Source: JAAYYY01 sp964579295
Lineage (GTDB): Bacteria > Chloroflexota > Anaerolineae > Promineifilales > Promineifilaceae
Direction of reading: 5' to 3'
Assembly: GCA_964579295.1 (NCBI GenBank)
Contig: CAZOGK010000003.1
Span: forward strand, 1-64,000
DNA: 64,000 nt
The position numbers and the translations under genes are program-made. This document shows positions 43,099-51,290 of this stretch, piece by piece. Positions within the stretch are counted from its first letter, which is position 1; each line of letters begins with the position of its first letter. The notes under the pieces were generated by a model. That model saw only the letters and a program-made list of their open reading frames with translations. It did not search any database and was not told where the DNA came from.

Positions 43099-43557
43099 AT
43101 GTCCGTTTCCCGGCAACCGTCGCGCTATTTGCTCATGCTCCTGGGAGCGCTCTGGCTTGTCCTGGCTGCGGTCATTGTCGTGCTCCAACTGGGCGCGCCG
43201 CCGGCCGTCCGCGTCGAGTGGCAAACGGAGACTGAGCTCAACACGGCCGGCTTCAACGTCTACCGCAGCGCCTCGCCCGACGGCGAGTTTGAACGGCTGA
43301 ACGAGCAGCTCATCCCCGGCCAGGGCGGCCCGGCCGCGGGCGGCCAATACACCTTCGTCGACGAGCAGGTCGAGGCCGGGCAGACTTATTATTACCGGCT
43401 GGAAGACGTGGAAATGGACAACAACACAGAGATGCATGAACTCAACTCTTATACGGCGCCGGCGGCCGCCTGGTGGGCGCCCATTGCCGTGGCGCTCAGT
43501 CTGTTGGCCGGTCTCCTCTTATTACGAAAAGGACTCACGGCGAATGCGGCCGGCTGA
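43099..43557 (+). CDS. Fibronectin-III-like membrane protein
   Basis: A protein of about 152 residues. A transmembrane helix (about 11-32) is followed by a short fibronectin-type domain with VEWQTETELNTAGFNVYRS and AGQTYYYRLEDVEM (about 38-110), then a second helix (about 120-142) and a short tail. The same WxTxxE..xFxxxR pattern recurs in the gene at 43901. Its start is uncertain: ATG 43099 or 43057 are both possible, and GTG 42922 lies almost at the predicted transcription start but would add an unnatural N-terminus. Its 3' end overlaps the PqqD-like gene by 14 bases. Confidence 0.65.
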   Translation: MSVSRQPSRYLLMLLGALWLVLAAVIVVLQLGAPPAVRVEWQTETELNTAGFNVYRSASPDGEFERLNEQLIPGQGGPAAGGQYTFVDEQVEAGQTYYYRLEDVEMDNNTEMHELNSYTAPAAAWWAPIAVALSLLAGLLLLRKGLTANAAG

Positions 43558-43843
43558 CCGTGTTCCGGTGGCCGCGGGCGGGATAATCTGCCGCGAGACC
43601 GACGACGGCGCTGTCCTCGTCTCGCCCGAGGCGGGCGACCTGCGCGTCCTCAATCAGGTTGGCGCCGCCATCTGGCAACTGCTCGACGGGCGCCGTGACG
43701 TGGCGGAACTGGAAGCGGAGCTTGTGCGCCGCTATCGCATCCCGGCCGCTCAGGCCAGCGCCGATCTGGAGACATTCCTGCAGGATCTGCAGCGGCGCAA
43801 CCTGCTTACCTGGCAAGAGGCGGCAGCCGGTGACCGAGAATGA
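43544..43843 (+). CDS. PqqD-family small protein (RiPP-recognition-like)
   Basis: A 99-residue PqqD-like domain: the pattern VLVSPEAGDLRVLNQVGAAIWQLLDGRRDVAEL and then RYRIPAAQASADLETFLQDL is typical (only short parts quoted: LNQVGAAIWQLLDG). PqqD proteins bind precursor peptides for radical SAM or other modifying enzymes. No radical SAM protein or obvious precursor peptide lies nearby. ATG 43544 overlaps the upstream gene and has AAAAGGA about 10 bases upstream. Stand-alone members also occur in Chloroflexota surface loci, so a role in peptide modification is only a possibility. Confidence 0.75.
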   Translation: MRPADRVPVAAGGIICRETDDGAVLVSPEAGDLRVLNQVGAAIWQLLDGRRDVAELEAELVRRYRIPAAQASADLETFLQDLQRRNLLTWQEAAAGDRE

Positions 43844-43883
43844 AAGCAACGTAAGTGGCGCCCGGAGTGTTATGGGCCCCTGC

Positions 43884-43889
43884 TACAAT
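43884..43889 (+). promoter_or_regulatory. Extended -10 element (TGCTACAAT) before the 43901 gene
   Basis: TACAAT at 43884-43889 with TG at 43881-43882. The predicted start near 43896 leaves about 5 bases before ATG 43901, where no ribosome site exists. Confidence 0.4.
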
Positions 43890-43900
43890 TAGCCTGAACG

Positions 43901-45079
43901 ATGATAGATAAGAACAGCCTCCTGCCGCCCGCCGCCCGCCGCCTGCCATACGTCTTACCTCGCCGTGGGCGCTCAGCTTCGGAGGGTCGTGTGAGCCGAT
44001 CTGTTGGCTATTTCCTGGGCGGCCTGACGACTCTACTGGCGCTGCTGGCTCTGGCCTGGCTGGCGGCGCCCGCTGCCGCCAGCCCCCTAGCGGTCGATCT
44101 GCTGCGCTTTGAGCTGCGCGCCGTCGCCGATGGCGTGGAGATTGAGTGGGAGACGGCCACCGAGACGGACGTGGCTTACTTCAAGATAAAGCGCGGCCCG
44201 GAGCCCAACGGCCCGTTTGCCGACCTGCCCGAGATTGGCCTGGTACCCGCCGAGGGCAGCACCTTTTCTGGCGCCATCTATACAGAAGTTGACCGGACGG
44301 CGGTAAGCGGACAAACCTACCGCTATCAGCTGTACGAAGTCAACCTGAGCAACGCGGAACAGCTCGTCGCCTTTGCCACGATTTCGCTCGGCCCGACGGC
44401 GACGCCGGAGATTATTGGCGGCGGCGATCCGGGTATGACCAGCACGCCGGCCCCAACCAGCACGATGCCCGGCGCCGGCGCTGGTACGCCGACGCCGGCA
44501 ACGACGGTGACCGCTGGCTCTGGCACTGCCGCCCCCGCGCTGACGGCTACGGTCACCGTCACTGGCGACGCCGAATTGGGCGATGCGGAGGGAACGACGC
44601 CAGCAACTGTCGCCGCCCGGCCGCTTGGACCTACGCCAACCCGATTCAGCTTCACGCCGTCGGCACCTGGGGGCGGTGGCGCCACCGGTCTGACCAACCC
44701 GCCCGTTGCGCAGGCGGCCGGGCCCGACGACGACTTCTTGGAGGAGTTCGCCGAGGCCACGCCCGCGGCGGAAATCGCCATCGCGCCGCTCCCGGCTGTT
44801 GGGGACAGCGGTGTCGTAACACAGGCAGGACAGAACCCTGTGACGCTGTCCGAGGGCGGACTTCCGGATTCGCTGCCCGATAGCGTCGGGCGTGGTCAGG
44901 GCAGCAGCCAGAGTCCGCAGGCAGACGACGAGGCCGCCGCGCCGGCGCAGGAGACGTCGAGCGCCGCGCGCCTCTTGCTCTGGTTCGGCTTCATCGGCGG
45001 GCTTTTCATTTTCATTGCCGGTATTGCCATCTCCATCATTCTGTCCACGCGGCGGCGGGACGGCGGCCCGCTGCAGTAG
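43901..45079 (+). CDS. Secreted fibronectin-like protein with Thr/Pro-rich stalk and C-terminal anchor
   Basis: A protein of up to 392 residues. An N-terminal signal or anchor helix (about 38-60) is followed by a fibronectin-like domain (about 62-170; VEIEWETATETDVAYFKIKR, SGQTYRYQLYEVNL) homologous to that of the 43099 gene. A long Thr/Pro/Gly-rich stalk runs from about 170 to 350, and a C-terminal helix ends STRRRDGG. ATG 43901 sits 11 bases after a TACAAT box; GTG 43991 with GGAGGG is the alternative start and would give a cleaner signal peptide. The C25 peptidase starts one base after its stop. Confidence 0.7.
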   Translation: MIDKNSLLPPAARRLPYVLPRRGRSASEGRVSRSVGYFLGGLTTLLALLALAWLAAPAAASPLAVDLLRFELRAVADGVEIEWETATETDVAYFKIKRGPEPNGPFADLPEIGLVPAEGSTFSGAIYTEVDRTAVSGQTYRYQLYEVNLSNAEQLVAFATISLGPTATPEIIGGGDPGMTSTPAPTSTMPGAGAGTPTPATTVTAGSGTAAPALTATVTVTGDAELGDAEGTTPATVAARPLGPTPTRFSFTPSAPGGGGATGLTNPPVAQAAGPDDDFLEEFAEATPAAEIAIAPLPAVGDSGVVTQAGQNPVTLSEGGLPDSLPDSVGRGQGSSQSPQADDEAAAPAQETSSAARLLLWFGFIGGLFIFIAGIAISIILSTRRRDGGPLQ

Positions 45080-45080
45080 C

Positions 45081-47162
45081 ATGGTGCGCCTCGTGGCGGC
45101 GGCGCTAGCGCTGCTCGTTCTCGTCGCCTGCCGGGCCAATCCACCTACCCCCACGGCTACAACGGATGCCTTACGAATTCTGGTCGCGCAAGACGGCGTT
45201 TATCGGCTGCCGCTTGCCGCGCTGCGCCAGGCCGGGCTAGAAATTGGCGAGCTGTCGGCTGCCAATCTCCACCTCAGCAGCGAGGGGCGGCCGGCGCCTT
45301 TTCTGATTGACGGCGAGAGCCTCATATTCTATGGGCAGGGGCCGCAGAGCCGCTATACGGCGCGGCAGGCCTATATCCTGCGCGCCGGCGAGCCAGGTCT
45401 GCTGATGCAAGTGGCTGAAGCGCCGCCGGCCGGCGCAGAAGTGAACGCTGTCTGGCTCGTCCACCATCTGGAAGAAAACTGGGAATACCTGCCCGATGCC
45501 CGTTATGCCGATGCCGCCGAGCCCTGGTTCTGGCTGACGCTGCCCTTACAGGGAAGTCTGGAGCTAACCGTTTCGGCTGCTAATGCGGCGCACGGAACAG
45601 GAGAGCTTAAGCTGCAGCTCTACGGCGCTTCCCACAGCCCGGCTGTCGATCCGGACCACTCGCTGGCCGTTGCCGTCAACGGCGTGCGGCAGGGCGAAAT
45701 CTTCTGGGATGGGCAGGCAGGCCACGCAGCCACGATTGCGCTTCCGCCCCGCGCCTTGCAGAATGGCGACAACACGATAACTCTAGAAAATCTGCCCGAG
45801 GATTTCCTCGACATTATCAAGCTCGACTGGCTGCGCGTCGGCTACCACGCCCGCCCAATTGCCGCGAACGACCGGCTGACTTTTTCTGCCGCACCCGGGA
45901 CAGTCACCCTGCAGGGTTTCAGCGCTCCACCACTGCTGCTGGACGTCTCCGACCCAGGGAATCCGACGCGCCTCGGCGGCTGGGAAGAGATGGACGACGG
46001 CGGGCGCTTCGGCAGCGCCGGCGCTGCCGACCTGGTCGCCGTCGGGCCCGATGGCTATCTGCAGGTTGCCGCCATAGCCCCCCTGCGCGAGGGCGGCTGG
46101 CGCGCCGCCGAGCGCCAGGCGGATCTGATTATTATCACCACCGACGAGCTGGCGCCCGCGCTGGCGCCGCTGGTCAGCGCCCGCGAGGAACAGGGGCTGC
46201 AGGTCGCGGTCGTGCCTGTTGGCGATATCTACGATGAGTTTGGCGCGGGCATGGAGACGCCAGATAGCATCCGGGCCTTTGTCGCCTATGCCGCCGCGCA
46301 GTGGGCGGAGCCGGCGCCACGCTACCTGCTGCTCGTCGGCGATGGGACGAGCGACTATCGCGAATATCTGGCGACCCACCCGGATAAACCAGTCACGCCG
46401 CCGCAGAACATTGTGCCACCGTTCATGGTCGCTGTCAGCTTTAGTGGCGAAACGGTCAGCGATGCACGCCTGGCCGATGTCGACGGCGACATGCGGCCGG
46501 ATCTGGCCATCGGCCGCTGGCCTGTAGACAACGTGGCGGCCGTCGAGTCGCTTGTGCGGCGCACGCTGGCCTACGAGAGCGCCGCGCCGCAGCCGCAAGC
46601 CCTCTTCGTGAGTGACCCCAGCAGCCAGTCGTTCAGCAACATGACGGAGCGGCTGGTAGCCGGAGCGGAGCTGGCCCCAGCCAGCACGTCTCACCTTATC
46701 GGCCCCGCTGGCGCGGGGCTGGCGAGCGCCTGGAAGGAAGGCGCCTGGCTGGTTACCTATACGGGCCACGGCAGCCTGCAGCTCTGGGGCAAAGATAGCA
46801 TCCTGGCGGCGGACGCTGTCTCGTCGCTGGCGGGCGCGGCGTCCGCGCCGCTGGTCGTGCAGCTAACCTGCCTCACCGGGCTCTTTGCCCATCCCGAAAT
46901 TACCTCGCTGGCCGAGCAGCTCTTGGCATACGAGGATGGTCCGGTCCTGACGGTGGCCGCGACAAGCCTCACGCTCTCCTCGCACCAGGAGCCGTTTGCC
47001 CTGGCCTTCCTGCAGGCAGTCCAGGAGCCGGCCGTAGAGCGCGTGGGCGATGCCCTGCAGATCGCCAAGCAGGGGCTGGACGTGACCAACGATGGCCTGC
47101 GCGAAATCAGTGACACGTTTGGCCTGCTTGGCGACCCCAGCGCGCTGCTTGTGCGCCCGTGA
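45081..47162 (+). CDS. C25 (gingipain-like) cysteine peptidase lipoprotein
   Basis: A 693-residue exported lipoprotein with lipobox VLVAC near residue 13-17. The N-terminal third is beta-rich (LYGASHSPAVDPDH, WLRVGYHA). The C-terminal half is a C25 peptidase domain: LIIITTDELAPALAPL, ARYLLLVGDGTSDYR-like segment, the ADVDGDMRPDLAIGRWPV loop, catalytic H563 in TYTGHGS and C597 in QLTCLTG. The 34-residue spacing fits the His-Cys pair of gingipains. C25 also includes PorU, the sortase of type IX secretion. ATG 45081 begins one base after the upstream stop and has no ribosome site, so coupling is likely. Confidence 0.85.
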   Translation: MVRLVAAALALLVLVACRANPPTPTATTDALRILVAQDGVYRLPLAALRQAGLEIGELSAANLHLSSEGRPAPFLIDGESLIFYGQGPQSRYTARQAYILRAGEPGLLMQVAEAPPAGAEVNAVWLVHHLEENWEYLPDARYADAAEPWFWLTLPLQGSLELTVSAANAAHGTGELKLQLYGASHSPAVDPDHSLAVAVNGVRQGEIFWDGQAGHAATIALPPRALQNGDNTITLENLPEDFLDIIKLDWLRVGYHARPIAANDRLTFSAAPGTVTLQGFSAPPLLLDVSDPGNPTRLGGWEEMDDGGRFGSAGAADLVAVGPDGYLQVAAIAPLREGGWRAAERQADLIIITTDELAPALAPLVSAREEQGLQVAVVPVGDIYDEFGAGMETPDSIRAFVAYAAAQWAEPAPRYLLLVGDGTSDYREYLATHPDKPVTPPQNIVPPFMVAVSFSGETVSDARLADVDGDMRPDLAIGRWPVDNVAAVESLVRRTLAYESAAPQPQALFVSDPSSQSFSNMTERLVAGAELAPASTSHLIGPAGAGLASAWKEGAWLVTYTGHGSLQLWGKDSILAADAVSSLAGAASAPLVVQLTCLTGLFAHPEITSLAEQLLAYEDGPVLTVAATSLTLSSHQEPFALAFLQAVQEPAVERVGDALQIAKQGLDVTNDGLREISDTFGLLGDPSALLVRP

Positions 47163-47251
47163 GCGCACCCCTGCCCATCATAGCGAGAGACAGGATCCTG
47201 GTCCGTTTGACGCCATCCTGATCCCGTTGTAAAACGATCCCGATAACCATC

Positions 47252-48292
47252 ATGAGCGTGCGGAGAGAGAAGGTGATTTTGCAGAAAGAGGAGGGGGGCC
47301 AGCCGGCGCTCCCGCTTGCAGAAAAGAAAGCCATCCCCTGGCTCCGTCTGCTGCTAGCCCTTGCCCTCAGCCTGCTTGGCCTGTGGTATGTCACGCGCAA
47401 CGTAGCGCTTGCCGACCTGCAAGCGGCGCTCGGCGCGTCGCGCCCCCTCTACATTCTCCTTGCCCTGCTCGTCTTTCTGGCCACGACACTGGCGAAGAGC
47501 TGGCGCTGGCAGATGCTTTACCAGCCCCAGGATCGGGTGCCGCCCTTTCGTCACCTCTTCTGGGCCGTGAATGTCGGCCAGCTAATTAACACAGCGGTTC
47601 CTTTCCTGCGCCTCGGCGAGCTGGCGCGCGTCTATGACCTGGGCCACCATACGGGCGAAAGCAAAGTCAAGGCACTGGGCACGCTCGTCGTCGAGAAGAC
47701 GCTGGAGCTGATCAGCCTGGCCTTCCTGCTTTTTGCGCTGCTGCCCTTTTTCGTGCTTCCCGAGCTGGTTGCCAGCTCCGGCTTGAGCGGCGCCATCGTC
47801 GCGGTGGCGATTCTGCTCGCCCTCTTCGCCATCGCCCGCCGGCCCGAACTGGTGCGGCGCCTGGCTCTGGCCGTCCTCCGCTTCTTTCCCGAGCGCTGGC
47901 AAGAGCGCCTGCTGCCGTGGATTGGCTCAGGGCTGGCCGGGTTCTCGGCCCTGCGCAGCGGCCGGGCCTCGCTGGCGCTGGCGGGCAGCACGCTGCTGAT
48001 TACGCTGCTGGCCGTGCTGACGCCCTACGTACTCTTCGCGGCGCTGGGCTTTCCCCTTGGCCTCAGGCACGCGGCAGCCATCCATATCGCCCTCACGGTG
48101 GGCGCGCTGCCGCCCTCGACGCCGGCGCGGATTGGCATCTTTGAAGGCATTGTCACCTTCATGCTGGCGACATTCGCGGTAGGCGATAATGCCACTCGTC
48201 TGGCCTACGCGCTCGTATTTCACCTCGTCGTCGTTCTTCCCCAACTTGTGTTAGGGGGGATCGGCCTGTTGCGGCGCCAGCGCCATGCATGA
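47252..48292 (+). CDS. Flippase-like membrane protein (lysylphosphatidylglycerol synthase TM family, UPF0104)
   Basis: A 346-residue polytopic protein with about eight hydrophobic helices. Family motifs include TLAKSWRWQMLYQ, NVGQLINTAVPFLRLGELAR, a GTLVVEKTLELISLA segment and TPARIGIFEGIVT near the C-terminus. Relatives include the MprF flippase domain and AglD-like proteins; many sit beside glycosyltransferases and are thought to move lipid-linked substrates. It overlaps the next gene, a glycosyltransferase fusion, by 8 bases, which supports a role in the same glycan pathway. Confidence 0.82.
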   Translation: MSVRREKVILQKEEGGQPALPLAEKKAIPWLRLLLALALSLLGLWYVTRNVALADLQAALGASRPLYILLALLVFLATTLAKSWRWQMLYQPQDRVPPFRHLFWAVNVGQLINTAVPFLRLGELARVYDLGHHTGESKVKALGTLVVEKTLELISLAFLLFALLPFFVLPELVASSGLSGAIVAVAILLALFAIARRPELVRRLALAVLRFFPERWQERLLPWIGSGLAGFSALRSGRASLALAGSTLLITLLAVLTPYVLFAALGFPLGLRHAAAIHIALTVGALPPSTPARIGIFEGIVTFMLATFAVGDNATRLAYALVFHLVVVLPQLVLGGIGLLRRQRHA

Positions 48293-49889
48293 CAGCCGGC
48301 CGCTGGCTTCCGTTGTCGTTCCTGCCTATAACGCCGCGGCGACGATCCCGGCCTGTATTCAGGCATTGCAGCGGCAGACGCTGGACCCTGATTGTTTCGA
48401 AATCATCGTCGTCGACGACGGCTCCACGGACAGCACGGCCGACAGCGCCGCCGCGGCCGGAGCCCACCTCGTCATCCGCCAGCCGCGCGCCCGCACGGCC
48501 GCCGCGCGCAATGCGGGCATGCGCGCGGCGCGCGGCGACATCATCTGCTTCACCGACGCGGACTGCGAACCCAGGCCGGACTGGCTGGCGCAGTTGACAG
48601 CGCGCTTTGGCGAGCCGGACATTGCCGGCACCAAAGGCACCTACGCCACACGGCAGCGCTCGCTCGTCGCCCGCTTCGTGCAGCTGGAATACGAAGATAA
48701 GTATGACCTGCTGCGCAGCCAGCCGGTCATTGATTTCATCGATACCTACTCGGCCGCGTACCGGCGCGAGGTTCTGCTCGCTAACGACGGCTTTGACGAG
48801 ACCTTCCCCTACCTCGAAGACCAGGAGCTGAGCTTCCGCCTGGCGGCCCGTGGCTATAAGATGGTCTTCCAGCCGGATGCGGTTGTCTATCATCTCCATT
48901 CGGCGACCTTTGCCGCCTATCTGCGCAAGAAGTTCATTATTGGCTACTGGAAGGCGCAGGTTGTCCGCCGCTTCCCAGAGCGCGGCGTGCGCGACTCGCA
49001 TACGCCGCAGGTGATGAAGGTGCAGATGGGCCTGATGGCCCTCATCCTGCTCTCCCTGGCTTCGCTGCTGCTAACAGAGTGGAGCGCCGTGCCGCTGCTA
49101 CTCTTTCTCGCGGCCTTCCTGCTGACCACGGCGCCCTATACGGCCAAGGCGTGGCGCAAGGACAGGGCCGTGGCCCTGGTTTCGCCGCTGCTGCTCGGAG
49201 TCCGGGCGCTGGCCCTGGGCGCTGGCTATGCCTGGGGCACGGTGCGTCCGCAGCCGGGCATCACAGGCAGCCAGTCTACCATCGGCGGCCTGCCCTACCT
49301 GGTCAAACGGTCGCTGGACATCGGCGGGGGCCTGGTGGGCCTCGTCGCGATGTGCGCGCTGGCGCCACCTATTGCCCTGGCTATCAAGCTGGACTCGCCC
49401 GGTCCCGTCTTTTTTCGCCAGCAGCGCATCGGCCAGGGCGGGCGCCCGTTTACCATCGTGAAGTTCCGCTCAATGGCCGCCGGCGCCGAAGAGATGTTGG
49501 ATAAGCTGATCACGCTCGACCAGCTGCAGGAGCCGGTCTTTAAGCTGGCCGAAGATCCGCGCCGGACGCGTGTCGGGCGTATTCTACGCCGCTGGAGCCT
49601 CGACGAGCTACCGCAGTTTTGGAACGTGCTTAAGGGCGAGATGAGTCTGGTCGGCCCGCGGCCGGAAGAGGCGCGCGTGGTCGCCTACTATAACGACTGG
49701 CATCGGCGACGGCTGGCGATCAAGCCGGGCGTCACCGGCCCCATGCAGGTAAACGGGCGCGCCGACCTGAGTCTGGACGAGCGGGTCCGCCTGGAGCTGG
49801 ATTATATCGACAACTACTCACTCTGGCGCGATCTGACCCTGTTAGCCAGGACCATTCCGGCGGTCCTGCAGGGGGATGGGGCGCGCTAG
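48285..49889 (+). CDS. Fusion of GT2 glycosyltransferase and polyprenyl glycosylphosphotransferase
   Basis: A 534-residue fusion. Residues 1-230 are a GT-A family 2 glycosyltransferase: VVVPAYNAAATIPACIQAL, VVDDGSTDSTADS, FTDADCEP (DxD) and a YLEDQELSFRLAARG acceptor motif. Two transmembrane helices (about 245-290) link to a bacterial sugar transferase/WbaP-type domain (about 338-534): KRSLDIGGGLVGL, SPGPVFFRQQRIGQGG, FTIVKFRSM and DELPQFWNVLKGEMSLVGP. The second domain transfers a sugar phosphate onto undecaprenyl phosphate to begin a glycan; the first would add a further sugar. The two activities are normally on separate proteins. Confidence 0.9.
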   Translation: MHDSRPLASVVVPAYNAAATIPACIQALQRQTLDPDCFEIIVVDDGSTDSTADSAAAAGAHLVIRQPRARTAAARNAGMRAARGDIICFTDADCEPRPDWLAQLTARFGEPDIAGTKGTYATRQRSLVARFVQLEYEDKYDLLRSQPVIDFIDTYSAAYRREVLLANDGFDETFPYLEDQELSFRLAARGYKMVFQPDAVVYHLHSATFAAYLRKKFIIGYWKAQVVRRFPERGVRDSHTPQVMKVQMGLMALILLSLASLLLTEWSAVPLLLFLAAFLLTTAPYTAKAWRKDRAVALVSPLLLGVRALALGAGYAWGTVRPQPGITGSQSTIGGLPYLVKRSLDIGGGLVGLVAMCALAPPIALAIKLDSPGPVFFRQQRIGQGGRPFTIVKFRSMAAGAEEMLDKLITLDQLQEPVFKLAEDPRRTRVGRILRRWSLDELPQFWNVLKGEMSLVGPRPEEARVVAYYNDWHRRRLAIKPGVTGPMQVNGRADLSLDERVRLELDYIDNYSLWRDLTLLARTIPAVLQGDGAR

Positions 49890-49892
49890 GTG

Positions 49893-51290
49893 ATGTTGCT
49901 CGCAGGGCGGCGTCGCCTGGCGCCGGATACACTGCTGCCTATCTGGCTGCTCCCCATTCTGGCCGCGCTGCCCGTCTTCATCATCTACTGTTTGACGCTG
50001 GCGCCGGACCTGACCTGGGCCAACCACGGCGCCGATGGCGCCGAGCTGATCACCGCAGCCGCCACCCTGGGCGTCCCCCATCCGCCGGGCTACCCTACCT
50101 ACGTGCTGCTGGGGCATGTCGTGAGCCGGATACCTTTGGGCACGCTGCCGCTGCGCTTCAACCTCTTTTCCGCGCTGGCAATGGCAGCAGCCGCTGCTAC
50201 CGCCTCTGTAGCTGCCCGGCGCCTGCCCGCTACGGGCACAAAGTACCGGACTAGTGGCGCCCTGGCGGCAGCTCTGACCCTGGCGTTGCTGGCGCCGGTG
50301 TGGCGTCAGGCCATCATCGCCGAGGTCTATGCACTCAATCTGGCGGTCGTGGCGCTGTTTATCGTTGCGCTGCTGCGGCAATGGCCGGTTCCGGCGGCGG
50401 GATTCCTGCTCGGGCTCTCGCTGACCACGCATCCTACCTCGCTGCTGCTCACGCCGCTTGCCCTCGGGCTGACCCCGCGGCGGCAATGGCTGCGGCTTGG
50501 CGCCGCTGTCCTGCTCGGTCTGGCCCCGCTCTTACTGCTGCCCATCCTGGCCGGCCAGGGCAGCCCCGTTGTCTGGGGCGAGCCGCGGCGGCTCGACGGC
50601 TGGTGGTGGCTGGTAACCGGAGCGCTCTACCGGCCGAACATGCTGGCCGTGGCGGCCGGCGACGCCCTGGCGCGGCTCTGGGAATGGTTCTGGTCGGCCC
50701 AGCTCTTCGTCCCCAGCGCCATGCTGCTCCTCGACGTCCCTGTCCTGCTGCAGCGCGCGTCGTGGCGCTCGCGCCGGCAGCCGGCGCTGCTGGCCGCGAC
50801 CGGCGCACTCTTCCTGGTCGCCGCCGCTACCTACCGGACAGACGATGCGGTGGTTCTGCTACTGCCGGCGCTGCTCTGTGCCGTGCTCTTGCTGGCGCCG
50901 CTTCTGGCGAGGGCCGGGCCGGCAAGCCTCCTTTTGCCGGCGGCGCTACTCCTGCTAAACTTCAACCGCCTTGATTTGAGCGCAGACCGCGAGGCGCGCA
51001 ACCTGGCAGAGCCGCTGCTCAGCTCGGCGCCCCTTGACGCCATCTTATTGACAGAGGGCGACGCTGCCACGTTTACCCTCTGGTACCTGCACGAGGTGGA
51101 GGGGCAGCGTCCCGACATTGTGGTGGTCGATCGCAACCTGTTCGGGTTTGACTGGTACCGCCGCCGTCTGGCGGCCCGCCATAGCTGGCTGCCTGACATT
51201 GCCAAGTTTGATCCGGGCGCCCTGATGCTGCCGGGCCGGCCACTGTGCGCGGTGCAGCTGGATTCTGGCCTTGCCGAGATGAGTTGTTGA
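49893..51290 (+). CDS. DUF2723 multi-pass membrane protein (putative lipid-linked-sugar glycosyltransferase)
   Basis: A protein of about 465 residues with roughly ten hydrophobic helices. The DUF2723 start is clear: YCLTLAPDLTWANHGADGAELITAA, with the GVPHPPGYPTYVLLG motif, and the acidic residues near the first loop resemble those of GT-C (PMT-like) glycosyltransferases. A soluble tail of about 90 residues closes the protein (LLTEGDAATFTLWYLHEVEG). The start is ATG 49893 or GTG 49890, right after the fusion gene's stop. Its position in the glycan cluster fits protein or lipid glycosylation. Confidence 0.82.
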   Translation: MLLAGRRRLAPDTLLPIWLLPILAALPVFIIYCLTLAPDLTWANHGADGAELITAAATLGVPHPPGYPTYVLLGHVVSRIPLGTLPLRFNLFSALAMAAAAATASVAARRLPATGTKYRTSGALAAALTLALLAPVWRQAIIAEVYALNLAVVALFIVALLRQWPVPAAGFLLGLSLTTHPTSLLLTPLALGLTPRRQWLRLGAAVLLGLAPLLLLPILAGQGSPVVWGEPRRLDGWWWLVTGALYRPNMLAVAAGDALARLWEWFWSAQLFVPSAMLLLDVPVLLQRASWRSRRQPALLAATGALFLVAAATYRTDDAVVLLLPALLCAVLLLAPLLARAGPASLLLPAALLLLNFNRLDLSADREARNLAEPLLSSAPLDAILLTEGDAATFTLWYLHEVEGQRPDIVVVDRNLFGFDWYRRRLAARHSWLPDIAKFDPGALMLPGRPLCAVQLDSGLAEMSC

